Part shown: one piece after another, positions 40,034 through 47,633 of the stretch
How the letters are laid out: every line of letters starts with the position of its first letter
Position numbering within the stretch: the stretch's first letter is position 1
Assembly: GCA_040902535.1 (NCBI GenBank)
Contig: JBBDXD010000026.1
Location: 11,603-62,664 of the forward strand
Origin: Dehalococcoidia bacterium
Lineage (GTDB): Bacteria > Chloroflexota > Dehalococcoidia > DSTF01 > JACRBR01
Direction of reading: 5' to 3'
DNA length: 51,062 nt
Notes under the pieces: generated by a model
The model's database searches: none
Told to the model about the DNA's origin: nothing
Seen by the model: the letters and a program-made list of their open reading frames with translations, nothing else
Program-made: the position numbers and the translations under genes

Positions 40034-40300
40034 GATGCTGGATGCTGGATGCTGGGCCTACTCGTCGAGGGTCTTATCCGCAGATGGAGCAGATGGGGAC
40101 GGATTTAGGATGGGTGGGCGGAGGTGATGCTCCGCAGCTACATTTTTCGGGGTGTTGTCGTAAGCTGCGGGTCCGCGGTTTCGGGTGAATGTCTCGGGGC
40201 CGGTTTGTCCGCAGATGGAGCAGATGGGGACAGATTGAAGGTGGAGTGGGCGGAGCTGAAGCTCCGCGGATACGTTTTTCGGGGGTGTTCGCGCTGCATC
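40034..40300. repeat. paired ~95-bp repeats with GCAGATGGAGCAGATGG and hairpin
   Basis: GGATGCTGGATGCTGGATGC at 40034 starts the cluster. Two diverged copies then follow, at about 40076-40170 and 40202-40300. Each has CCGCAGATGGAGCAGATGGG, then GGCGGAG(C/G)TGA(A/T)GCTCCGC, a hairpin, then TTTTTCGGGG. They may be mobile miniature elements. No gene is supported in 40033-40351. Confidence 0.75.
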
Positions 40301-40351
40301 CCCTAAGGGAAGCACGTATGACGGCCGATCTTCCATGGAGGGGGTCGGCCT

Positions 40352-40822
40352 TTGCGCACGTTCCTGATTTCGACATTCGTGATGTTCGCGTTTGCGGGCG
40401 GGCTGGCGGCGAGCTGGTGGGCGATGAACCACTACCAGCCGGGTTCGATCGGCACGCCGGCGCATGCGGGCGCAGTCTCGAACGGGAAGCCCGAGGAGTG
40501 CACGAACGTTTCGTTCAACGTCGGGCCGCGGTCGAAGACGGAGCGGACAGTCATGCTTGAGACGGGTGAATTGCTGCGCGGCACGTTCGAGGCGAACGGC
40601 GGATTGGGGCGCGTCGATATTTTCCTGCGGGTGCGCAACCCGCAGAACGAGGAGATCCTGGCATCGCCGCGGGCAGCGACGTACGACTTCAACTTTCCGG
40701 CGCGGAATCGCGGGGAGTACGTGTTCATTTTCGACAACCGGTTTTCGCTGTTCACGTCGAAGGGCGTGGCGTTGTTCTATTGCATCGACAAGCCGGTGCG
40801 GGCGGCGCCGGTGGCGCCGTGA
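40352..40822 (+). CDS. secreted or membrane-anchored protein with GOLD-like domain
   Basis: The 156-residue protein starts with a signal anchor (MRTFLISTFVMFAFAGGLAAS), then a beta-rich domain. The segment YDFNFPARNRGEYVFIFDNR with FSLFTSKGVALFYC resembles emp24/GOLD-domain proteins, in which a Cys-linked beta sandwich binds partners. Cys49 and the Cys in LFYCIDKP may form a disulphide. TTG 40352 has GGAGGGG about 9 nt upstream and is preferred to frames that read across the leader. It lies between two repeat clusters. Function is unknown; GOLD assignment is by pattern only. Confidence 0.7.
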   Translation: MRTFLISTFVMFAFAGGLAASWWAMNHYQPGSIGTPAHAGAVSNGKPEECTNVSFNVGPRSKTERTVMLETGELLRGTFEANGGLGRVDIFLRVRNPQNEEILASPRAATYDFNFPARNRGEYVFIFDNRFSLFTSKGVALFYCIDKPVRAAPVAP

Positions 40823-40823
40823 G

Positions 40824-40895
40824 GTGGGAGGCGGGAAGCGGGATGCGGGATGCGGGAAGCGGGAAGCGGGATGCGGGAAGCGGGAAGCGGGAAGC
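40824..40895. repeat. 7-bp tandem array (GGGAAGC / GGGATGC)
   Basis: Ten heptamer units of GGGAGGC, GGGAAGC and GGGATGC follow the GOLD-like gene stop. They match the arrays at 6041-6203 and 34849-34947. Confidence 0.85.
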
Positions 40896-40905
40896 GGTTG
40901 GAGCA

Positions 40906-41172
40906 CTGTAGCGACGCTGCCGCGACGTAAAGGCGGAGCGGATCTCGGCGTGGCGAAGCGGCTTTGGCGCTGAGCCGCGCGGGCTGAAGCCCAGCTTGAT
41001 CCTTGATTGTGTGCATTGACGCGCACGGACGCAGCTAAAGCTACGTCCCTACGTTCCCGTGTTGGCGTCTTGTTGGCGAAGTCGTGGCTGTCGAGTTCCA
41101 CGACGATCTCGCGAAAATGTTGTTCGCGGAATGCGGGCGGTCGATTTCCCAATGTTCCTGTGTCGAGTTCGG
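40906..41172. other. intergenic region with short palindromes
   Basis: After the heptamer array come GCGCGGGCTGAAGCCCAGC (40977) and GACGCAGCTAAAGCTACGTC (41028), two short palindromic words. A related GCGGGCTTTCAGCCCGC is at 47429. I see no gene or RNA here. Confidence 0.5.
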
Positions 41173-41907
41173 TCAGACGGTGATGGTCTTGAGGTCGTCG
41201 GCGACGAGGATGCCGGCGTCGAGGAGCGCTTGCGGGGTTTCGCCGCCGCCGATGTGCGTGAGGATGAATTTCGTATCGAGGCTGATGCGTTCTCGCAGTT
41301 CGAGGATGTTCTTGGGGTTGAGGTGGGGGCCGCAGTTCTCACCCCAGCATGAGCACTCGACGACGAAGACGTCGGCACCATCGGCGAGGGGCACGAGCGG
41401 CGGGCACATCACGGTATCGCCGGAGTAGGCGATGATGCCGTCGGGCGTGGTCACGCGATAGCCGAAGGCGCGCAGGTTGGGGACGTGCTCGACTTCGAAC
41501 GCTTCGAACGAGCAGGATGCGATGGTTTTGCCCTTGCCGTGATTTGCCTCGATGAAGTCGAGGTGATAGCCGCGGTCCTTGCGGAAGACGTTGGAGAACG
41601 CGAGGTCCGTAACGGTCTGCATGCGCTTGGCGATGCCGGGCGGCCCGACGATCGTCAGGTCCGTGGACCTTGGCGCGAGTTCGGCGTACTCGAGGAGCAA
41701 AAACGGCAGGCCAAAGTAGTGGTCGCCGTGAAAGTGACTGATGAAGATGACCTCGATCGCGCCGGCGTCCTTGCCCAGCTTCTTGAGATGGGGAAGGAGC
41801 GTCGGCGGGGCGTCGAACAGGTAGCGGTCGTTCGCGAGGAACGAACTCCAGTAGCGCGTCGGTGCGAAGGCGTTGCCGGTGCCGATGAACGTGAGGTCAA
41901 GGGCCAT
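41173..41907 (-). CDS. RNase Z-like metallo-beta-lactamase fold hydrolase
   Basis: The 244-residue protein has the motif SHFHGDHYFG (His58-His63), the fold's zinc site, with YSGDTVMCPPL and THIGGG later. TFIGTGNAFAP at the start and VVECSC near residue 185 fit the ribonuclease Z or arylsulphatase-like group, but the long exosite arm of RNase Z is absent. ATG 41907 shares bases with the stop of the CADD-family gene, so they form one operon. Substrate is unknown. Confidence 0.88.
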   Translation of the reverse strand: MALDLTFIGTGNAFAPTRYWSSFLANDRYLFDAPPTLLPHLKKLGKDAGAIEVIFISHFHGDHYFGLPFLLLEYAELAPRSTDLTIVGPPGIAKRMQTVTDLAFSNVFRKDRGYHLDFIEANHGKGKTIASCSFEAFEVEHVPNLRAFGYRVTTPDGIIAYSGDTVMCPPLVPLADGADVFVVECSCWGENCGPHLNPKNILELRERISLDTKFILTHIGGGETPQALLDAGILVADDLKTITV

Positions 41908-42587
41908 CAGGCGGCGACGTACTCACGGTGGACGCCATCGAGGAAGCGCCACAGCGCGCCGGCGCACTCGCGCGCCGTGCCCAGCACCGCTTCGCGCTCC
42001 GCAGCATCGTCCGTGTGCCGCCGCACCATGCCGGCGCCGACTTCTGCGTGGATCTCGTCGGCGCCGATGTGTACCTCGAAGAATTGCAGGCTGCGCTCAT
42101 CTTCGATGCCGTAGAACTGCTTGAGGCCAGCGATCTTCGTCTTCGCGACTTCGGGGACCTGCGACTCGTACACGTAGAGCGCCGCGCAGGCCTCGGCGAA
42201 GGAGCGGTTCATCGTGGCATCGCGAAACGTGCCGACGAGGCTCGTGGTTTCGGCGAGCGGCGCCGACGTCTTGATGGCATCGCGATCGGCGCCGACGCCT
42301 TCGCCGAAGCGAAGCCAGAGTTCTGGGTGGTTCTCATCGCCGCGCTCTTCTTCGATGAGGTTTTCGAGCAGCTCCTGGCGGTCGGGCTGATTCGGACAGA
42401 TGGCGTGGGCGGCGCTCACGTATTGCGGGAAGGCGAGCACGTGGTGCCAGTACTGGGAGGCGTAGCCGCGCAGGTGGTCGAGCGTGAGATCGCCTTGCTG
42501 CCAGGCCTGGTAGAAGGGGTGCTTGAGCAGGTTGCGCTCTTCGATGATCTCGCGGATTTCGTCGATGATATCTGCGGTGGCGACCAT
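41907..42587 (-). CDS. CADD-family para-aminobenzoate (folate) biosynthesis protein
   Basis: The 226-residue helical haem-oxygenase-like protein matches the CADD/TenA-PqqC group. Chlamydial CADD makes p-aminobenzoate from its own tyrosine at a diiron site. Here Tyr26 in KHPFYQAWQQGDLT aligns with CADD Tyr27, and SQVPEVAKTKIAGL contains the matching Lys. Metal ligands are suggested by QYWHHVLAFPQYVSA, LIEEERGDENHPELW and HIGADEIHAE. So it is probably a self-sacrificing pABA synthase, giving folate without pabC. AAGAGGA lies upstream of ATG 42587. It overlaps the next gene, and its promoter faces the restriction gene. Confidence 0.85.
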   Translation of the reverse strand: MVATADIIDEIREIIEERNLLKHPFYQAWQQGDLTLDHLRGYASQYWHHVLAFPQYVSAAHAICPNQPDRQELLENLIEEERGDENHPELWLRFGEGVGADRDAIKTSAPLAETTSLVGTFRDATMNRSFAEACAALYVYESQVPEVAKTKIAGLKQFYGIEDERSLQFFEVHIGADEIHAEVGAGMVRRHTDDAAEREAVLGTARECAGALWRFLDGVHREYVAA

Positions 42588-42647
42588 GGCGTCCTCTTTC
42601 GTTCGTCGTGGCTTCCCGGACAGGGGTGTTATAGGGGAAATCCTCGC

Positions 42648-42715
42648 TTGGCACGAGGCAGTGCCAAACGCCGAACGACTGCGCCTGCCCCATCATTTGA
42701 TCGTACAATTGGCAC
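42648..42715 (+). promoter_or_regulatory. promoter and palindromic operator of the restriction gene
   Basis: TTGGCAC-N6-GTGCCAA (42648-42667) is a perfect palindrome, and a third TTGGCAC half-site is at 42709-42715. A -10-like TACAAT (42704-42709) abuts the third half-site. The start ATG at 42724 is 14 nt downstream. The regulator that reads these sites is not seen in this window. Confidence 0.6.
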
Positions 42716-42723
42716 CAACTGAA

Positions 42724-43707
42724 ATGACGAACAACCCGACAACACCCGAAGCTGACCCTGCATTCCACTACCCGCCCGACCTACTCAACCTCCTGGTTGA
42801 CGCTATTCGGCGTCTCTGCCGTTCCAAGTCCGACGTCTTGGTCTTCTTCAGCGGAGCTGGAACTCCGACTTCTCTGACCGTCGATCTCGCCGCCCAAGTC
42901 GCTACGGATAAGGACAGCATCTCGAAGGCTGAGATAGCCCGAATGATCCTCACACGACTCAACGCGAAGGGAGATGTGTTTCTGAGGCAGCGCCGGGAAA
43001 TCTTGAAGCGCGTGACTCAATGGGAAGACTTCTCGACCTGCTGGGAGACCGACCGATTGGAAGCGATGGGACTTGTCAGCAGCGTCAGACGGGTTGTCAA
43101 TGTGCACGACTCATTCACTCGAATCAATATAGAACGGGAGCAGGAACAAAGGGCGCGTCGGGCCGAACAGCGCATTCGACAGGAGCAAGCCGAGGCTCGG
43201 CTTGTGGCTCTCCGCGAAACATCCCGAGATTTGGCCGCACTCTTCCGGATAGATGATGCGCACAAGCGCGGAAAGGACCTTGAAGGCGTCCTAAATCGTC
43301 TCTTCAAACACAGCGGAGTCCTCGTGCGAGAGGCTTTCACGCTGCGCGGGTGGAACGCCGAAGGCGTAATCGAGCAAATCGATGGCGTGGTTGAAATCGA
43401 CGGTGAGATTTACTTGGTGGAAATGAAGTGGCTGAACCATCGCGTCGACAAGGCTGATGTTTCTGAGCAACTGGTGAGGGTTTTCAGTCGCAGCGATGCG
43501 CGCGGATTGATTATTTCAGCTTCGGGATTCACGGATCCGGCGATTACGACCTGTCGCGAAGCACTTCATAACCGCGTTGTCGTGCTGTGTGAGCTGGACG
43601 AGCTAGTTCATGTATTGGAAGCCGAGCGCGACGTTAGGGAGTTGCTGAAATCTAAAGTCAACGCCGCGATATTGGACAAGAATCCGCTTCATCGACCGCT
43701 CGTGTGA
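42724..43707 (+). CDS. Mrr-like restriction endonuclease
   Basis: The 327-residue protein has an N-terminal helical region and a charged coiled coil (about 138-170), then a C-terminal PD-(D/E)xK nuclease. RGKDLEGVLNRLF precedes it, Asp220 lies in IEQIDGVVEID, and the catalytic E-x-K (233-235) is in IYLVEMKW. Mrr-type enzymes cut modified DNA and act alone without a methylase, as here. ATG 42724 has no strong ribosome site but sits near a TACAAT promoter with TTGGCAC palindromes. The gene is more AT-rich than its neighbours, suggesting horizontal acquisition. Confidence 0.85.
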   Translation: MTNNPTTPEADPAFHYPPDLLNLLVDAIRRLCRSKSDVLVFFSGAGTPTSLTVDLAAQVATDKDSISKAEIARMILTRLNAKGDVFLRQRREILKRVTQWEDFSTCWETDRLEAMGLVSSVRRVVNVHDSFTRINIEREQEQRARRAEQRIRQEQAEARLVALRETSRDLAALFRIDDAHKRGKDLEGVLNRLFKHSGVLVREAFTLRGWNAEGVIEQIDGVVEIDGEIYLVEMKWLNHRVDKADVSEQLVRVFSRSDARGLIISASGFTDPAITTCREALHNRVVVLCELDELVHVLEAERDVRELLKSKVNAAILDKNPLHRPLV

Positions 43708-43817
43708 TTGCCGCCCCTCAAACGATTCGTCGTATTTGCAAGCCTTCGATTCGGCCTTGTTGCAGTCGCGTGAGCACGGTCTCGATACCGTAGGTCGAGA
43801 AGATAGCGGAGGTTGGC

Positions 43818-43997
43818 ATGGGCGGGAAGCTCCCGATCGACCGGGCACGTGAGTCGCAGCATGACCCGCGACAGCTCGAAGAGCAGAAGCAGAAGCTCGC
43901 GGAGAAGGAAGCGAAGTTGCAGCGCAAGGCGCGCGAGTATGACGACGAAACGCCGGCCGACGAGGGCGCGCGGCCGCCGGATGAGGACGAAGCGTAG
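43818..43997 (+). CDS. 59-residue charged coiled-coil protein
   Basis: This small gene begins MGGKLPIDRARESQHDPRQL and continues EEQKQKLAEKEAKLQRKARE, a strong coiled coil, then an acidic tail ending EDEA. GGAGG lies 6 nt before ATG 43818. Its TAG directly abuts the ATG of the baeRF-type gene, so the two form an operon. I do not recognise the family; it may be a partner of the next protein. Confidence 0.7.
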   Translation: MGGKLPIDRARESQHDPRQLEEQKQKLAEKEAKLQRKAREYDDETPADEGARPPDEDEA

Positions 43998-45044
43998 ATG
44001 AACGATCTGATCCACAAGCTTGCGGAGGTGGACGCGGGCGCGCTGCCATTTCTGAGCATCTACCTGGACGTGCGGCCGGAGGCGACTGGACAGAAGCCGC
44101 AACTACGAGAGGGCCTGCTGGTGTTGGAAGATCGGCTGCGGGAGATCCGCCGCACCTTCTTGCCGCGGGGTGAGGATCTCGACTCGTTCGACGCGGACGC
44201 GGCGAGCATCAACAGGTTCGTCGAAGAGGAGATGCAGGCATCGACGGAGGGGGTGGCGATCTTCGCGTGCAACGGGCTGGGCGTGTGGGAGGCCGTCGAG
44301 GTGGGGACGCCGTTCGAGATCCAGGTGACGGTGGCGTCGCGGGCGGACCTGTACCAGTTGGCGAAGTTGGAAGATGAGTTCGAGCGCGCGGTCGTCGGCG
44401 TGATCGACACGAATACGGCGCGGCTCTACGCGTACGAGTACGGCGCGCTCGTCGAAGCGGGCGGACCGGACGATGATCCGGTGCACTATCGGAAGCGCGC
44501 CACGGGCGGCTGGTCGCAGGCACGGTATCAGCGGCACATCGACAAGCACCGCAAAGACTTCACGGAAGAGATCGTGCAGGCGATCGACGACCTGGTGGCG
44601 CGCGAGGACGCGCATCATGTCGTGCTCGCGGGAGACGAAGTCGTGATGTCGCACCTGAACCGTGCGATGCCGAAGCGGCTCGCGGAGAAGGTGACGGGCG
44701 TGTTCCAGGCGGACATCCGGGCGAACGTGAACGAGATCGCGGCGGAAGTGGCGCCGATCATGGAACAGGCGGAGCGCGAGTCGGGGATGTCGGCCGTCGA
44801 GCGGCTCGTGGGGGAGGTGCGGCGCGGCGGGCTGGGTATTGCGGGCGTAGCAGCGACAGGGCGCGCGCTCGAGAACGGGCAGGTGGACACGCTGGTGATC
44901 GACGAGCAGACGTTGGGCCCTACGGAGCGCAAGGAGATGGTGCGGCTCGCGGCCACCACGGCGGCGGAGGTCGAGGTGGTTCAAGACGCCGCTCCGCTGG
45001 CGGAGATGGAGGGCGTGGGGGCATTGCTGCGCTATCGCCTGTAG
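43998..45044 (+). CDS. bacterial eRF1-like (baeRF / Vms1-like) protein
   Basis: The 348-residue protein has a C-terminal region resembling archaeal/eukaryotic release factor eRF1 domains 2 and 3. Gly170-Gly171-Trp-Ser-Gln174 (GGWSQARYQRH) takes the place of the catalytic GGQ loop, as in Vms1 and the baeRF family; here a Trp and Ser intervene. ASVEVA-like helices follow with HHVVLAGDEVVMSHLNRAMP. Such proteins are thought to cleave peptidyl-tRNA on stalled ribosomes. ATG 43998 follows a 59-residue coiled-coil gene without a gap. The gene ends at a bidirectional terminator. Confidence 0.82.
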   Translation: MNDLIHKLAEVDAGALPFLSIYLDVRPEATGQKPQLREGLLVLEDRLREIRRTFLPRGEDLDSFDADAASINRFVEEEMQASTEGVAIFACNGLGVWEAVEVGTPFEIQVTVASRADLYQLAKLEDEFERAVVGVIDTNTARLYAYEYGALVEAGGPDDDPVHYRKRATGGWSQARYQRHIDKHRKDFTEEIVQAIDDLVAREDAHHVVLAGDEVVMSHLNRAMPKRLAEKVTGVFQADIRANVNEIAAEVAPIMEQAERESGMSAVERLVGEVRRGGLGIAGVAATGRALENGQVDTLVIDEQTLGPTERKEMVRLAATTAAEVEVVQDAAPLAEMEGVGALLRYRL

Positions 45045-45095
45045 CGAGCGGCGCCGGCAATGGTGCAGCGAGTACAGAGGCGGATACAACACGAA

Positions 45096-45116
45096 GGGCG
45101 GCCTGTGTGGCCGCCC
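45096..45116. terminator. bidirectional terminator hairpin
   Basis: GGGCGGCC-TGTGT-GGCCGCCC is a perfect 8-bp stem flanked by ACGAA and CTCGTTG, between convergent genes ending at 45044 and 45147. Confidence 0.72.
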
Positions 45117-45146
45117 CTCGTTGCGCGTACGGATTGTGCTGGCCGC

Positions 45147-45941
45147 TTAGCAGGCCGCCGGGTTCGGCGTCTTCGTCGCGGTCGCGGTTACCGGCGTCGA
45201 GGTGTTCGTCGCCGTCGCCGTGGCGGTCGAAGTGCCGGTGGGCGTGGCGGTGTTCGCCGTGCACGCGTCGACGTCTTCGGCCTGGGATACGGGCTTCGTG
45301 AACTGGTCGTTCTCATCGGCGTTGACGGCGTCGGCGACGACGAGGACGCGGTCGCTGTCGTCGTCGTCGTCGGTCACGCCGACCGTGACGCTGAAGCTTT
45401 GCGAATCATCGGAGTCGAGGTCGAACTCGTCCTCCAGCACGACGATGACGACGTCGTCCTGGTCGTTGAAGATGACGATGCAGACGATGACATCTTCGTA
45501 GTCGTCGTTACCGTCGTTCTTGACGGTGCCCGTGACGCGGACGTCGTCGCCGTCGCGGACCGCGACGACGTTCGAGATCTCGAGGTCGCTGGCGAGCGCG
45601 ATGCCGAGCTTGAGGCCGCTATCGATGATCATGCGGCTGAGGACGACATCGACGTCATCCGGGTCGACGCCGCTGTCGGCGGAGTAGTAGTTGGACGCGT
45701 TCGCCTGCATGGTGCGCGAGCACTGGGTGGCGTTCTTGGTGTTGATGACCTCGCCGTCGTCATCGATGAAGCCGACGAGGAAGCGGTGGTTGAGCATGTT
45801 GAGCGTGGTTTCGTTGCGCATCTCCGCGCCGTAGACGAGGTCGCCATCGATCTCGGTCTCGCCGACGTTGCGAATGACACAGGTGGCCGCGAACGCCGAG
45901 AGTCCGGCGAGCACGAACACGAGTACTGCAAGCTTCTTCAT
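45147..45941 (-). CDS. secreted Asp-rich protein with Thr/Pro tail
   Basis: The 264-residue protein has a signal peptide (MKKLAVLVFVLAGLSAFAAT) followed by Cys21 and then an acidic beta domain with many Asp runs (GVTDDDDDSDRVLV, DEFDLDSDDSQSF). The C-terminus is a Thr/Pro-rich linker (TATPTGTSTATATATNTSTP) ending in PAAC, the style seen in Chloroflexota surface proteins. VRVTGTVKNDGNDDYEDVIV resembles the FxLYD-type beta sandwich. It may bind calcium. AGGAGGG lies 13 nt before ATG 45941. It is not clearly linked to the neighbours. Confidence 0.8.
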   Translation of the reverse strand: MKKLAVLVFVLAGLSAFAATCVIRNVGETEIDGDLVYGAEMRNETTLNMLNHRFLVGFIDDDGEVINTKNATQCSRTMQANASNYYSADSGVDPDDVDVVLSRMIIDSGLKLGIALASDLEISNVVAVRDGDDVRVTGTVKNDGNDDYEDVIVCIVIFNDQDDVVIVVLEDEFDLDSDDSQSFSVTVGVTDDDDDSDRVLVVADAVNADENDQFTKPVSQAEDVDACTANTATPTGTSTATATATNTSTPVTATATKTPNPAAC

Positions 45942-46087
45942 GTCGCTGAGTGTTCCCTCCTGGTGATGTATCGCGGGCCGACCGGCCCGCATGGGGTGGA
46001 TGAATGCCGTTCAGACGTGAAACGCACGAATGCGGTCAAAGGTTAACCGCGGGAGAGCGCAATGTCCCAAACATAGACGCATACGCT

Positions 46088-46480
46088 CTACTGCTGGTTT
46101 TGAGCGGCCGCGAAGCGACCGACATCGATGACGGCGCGCTCGTGGACGCCTTCGCCGATTTTCACACCGTCCTCGTTGTGCACCTCGAAATCAAAGATGC
46201 AGCGCCGCCCGTTGACTTCGCGGAGCTGCACCTTCGAGGTGACCTGCTTGCCGACGACCGTGGGCGCAAGGTGCTTCACATCGACCCGGAAGCCCACGGA
46301 CTGCTCCCCCGGTTCGACGTAGCGGCTGATCAGCCGCACGCAGGTGCCTTCGATGAGCTGGACCATCGAAGGCGTCGAGTACATCGACGGGACGTCCGGT
46401 CCCAGGTGCGTGATGCCCATCTCGGGGGTCGTCGTGATGGTCATCTCGTCGGAGATACCGGGGACGAACGCAGGTTTCAT
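46088..46480 (-). CDS. hotdog-fold thioesterase (FlK-like)
   Basis: The 130-residue protein has the FlK-like hotdog pattern: MVQLIEGTCVRLI, EPGEQSVGFRVDVKHLAPTVVG and IFDFEVHNEDGVKIGEGVHERAVID. FlK hydrolyses fluoroacetyl-CoA; general relatives hydrolyse acyl-CoA. Thr, Glu and His residues for catalysis are plausible from STPSMVQLIEGT and VKHLAP. AAAGGAG lies 8 nt before ATG 46480, so the shorter start is preferred over 46501. It is a single gene. Confidence 0.88.
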   Translation of the reverse strand: MKPAFVPGISDEMTITTTPEMGITHLGPDVPSMYSTPSMVQLIEGTCVRLISRYVEPGEQSVGFRVDVKHLAPTVVGKQVTSKVQLREVNGRRCIFDFEVHNEDGVKIGEGVHERAVIDVGRFAAAQNQQ

Positions 46481-46703
46481 GGGCGGCTCCTTTCGCGGCA
46501 CCCTGCCGGGGCGGATGTTATCACATGCGATCTTGTCGAGGGACGTTGGAGGTACGAGGATTGTTCCCGGGGCAGCGCGTTTTTCACAATTTAGGTTGTG
46601 CTAAGCTAAGGCGATTTGCGGTTGTCATTCGTCGGGAGCGCGTTGCGGACGGCATTACCATGACTGCGCAGCGCGCGGACCTTGTGCCGCGGGAGGCAAC
46701 GCG

Positions 46704-47024
46704 ATGACGCGCATCCGCATCCTCCCGCTGGACATCGAGATCGAGGCTGATCGCGACGAGACGGTGATGGGGGCGGCGCAGCGGGCCGGCTATTACTGGC
46801 CGACGACGTGCGGAGGCGAGGGGCGGTGCACGACGTGCGCCTGCGAAGTCACCGAAGGATTGGAGTCGCTGACGGCGATGGGCCGGGCGGAGCAGCGGTC
46901 GCTGGTGTACGAGCGCGGCGAGAGCGTATTGCGGACGCCGACGCGGCTGGCATGCCAGGCGCGGGTGGCAGGCGAGGGCGCGGTCGTGGTGAGGAAGCCC
47001 GGCGTGCGGAGGCCATCGGAGTAG
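46704..47024 (+). CDS. [2Fe-2S] ferredoxin
   Basis: The 106-residue ferredoxin has the plant-type motif CGGEGRCTTC with Cys36, Cys42 and Cys45 (an extra Cys47 follows), and a fourth ligand in LACQARV near residue 85. It probably carries electrons for an oxygenase or P450, or for a hydroxylase. It lies 37 bp before a 7Fe/8Fe ferredoxin on the same strand, so they may be cotranscribed. GGGAGGC precedes ATG 46704. Confidence 0.92.
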   Translation: MTRIRILPLDIEIEADRDETVMGAAQRAGYYWPTTCGGEGRCTTCACEVTEGLESLTAMGRAEQRSLVYERGESVLRTPTRLACQARVAGEGAVVVRKPGVRRPSE

Positions 47025-47061
47025 GCGCGTCGATCCCGTGGGATCGCGGCGGAGGGTTGCC

Positions 47062-47352
47062 ATGACGTACGTCATCACCGAGCCGTGTATCGGCACGAAG
47101 GACGCGTCCTGCGTAGACGTCTGCCCCGTCGACTGCATCTACACGCGCGACGAGGACCAGCAGTACTACATCGACCCGGACACGTGCATCGACTGCGCGG
47201 CCTGTGAGACGGTGTGCCCGGTGACGGCGATCTTCTTTGAAGAGGACGTGCCGGCGGACTGGAAGCAGTACACGCAGATCAACAAGGACTTCTTCAAGGA
47301 TGTGCCGGCGGAGGAGCGGACGTTCCGGCCGCGGACGGAGCGGACGAGCTAG
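47062..47352 (+). CDS. 7Fe/8Fe bacterial ferredoxin
   Basis: The 96-residue ferredoxin has a first cluster motif with Cys9, Cys17, Cys21 and Cys25, and a second, CIDCAACETVCP, with Cys42, 45, 48 and 52. The wide spacing of the first motif (CIGTKDASCVDVCPVDC) is typical of the FdxA type with one [3Fe-4S] and one [4Fe-4S] cluster. It is a low-potential electron carrier. GGAGGG lies before ATG 47062. It follows the [2Fe-2S] ferredoxin. Confidence 0.95.
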   Translation: MTYVITEPCIGTKDASCVDVCPVDCIYTRDEDQQYYIDPDTCIDCAACETVCPVTAIFFEEDVPADWKQYTQINKDFFKDVPAEERTFRPRTERTS

Positions 47353-47363
47353 GGCGGGCGGTC

Positions 47364-47560
47364 TGTCAGTCGATCAGTCTGTCAGTCGGGGGTGATGGAA
47401 CCACAGAGGCACAGAGGTTGTTTGTAGAGCGCGGGCTTTCAGCCCGCGTTCTTGTGTTGCGGCCTTGTTGTCGCGATGGGTGATCGGCGTGCGTCGGGAT
47501 GATGACGGTGGCGTAATCGACGGGACAGGCGAGGGCGCCTGTCCTCCACCTGCGGTGCGG
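47364..47560. repeat. repeat cluster with hairpin elements
   Basis: GTCAGTCGATCAGTCTGTCAG, then CCACAGAGGCACAGAGG, then hairpin GCGCGGGCT-TTC-AGCCCGCG (47427), then GGACAGGCG-N4-CGCCTGTCC (47523-47544) followed by CTCCACCTGCGGTGCGG. The last tail is the same as in module B of the 37-kb array. No gene is supported in 47353-47633. Confidence 0.78.
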
Positions 47561-47633
47561 CCGCGTCGAATTGGTGCGACATAACATCGCTTGAGTTACG
47601 GATCATAACTAGACACGTGATCTGCGCGCGTGT

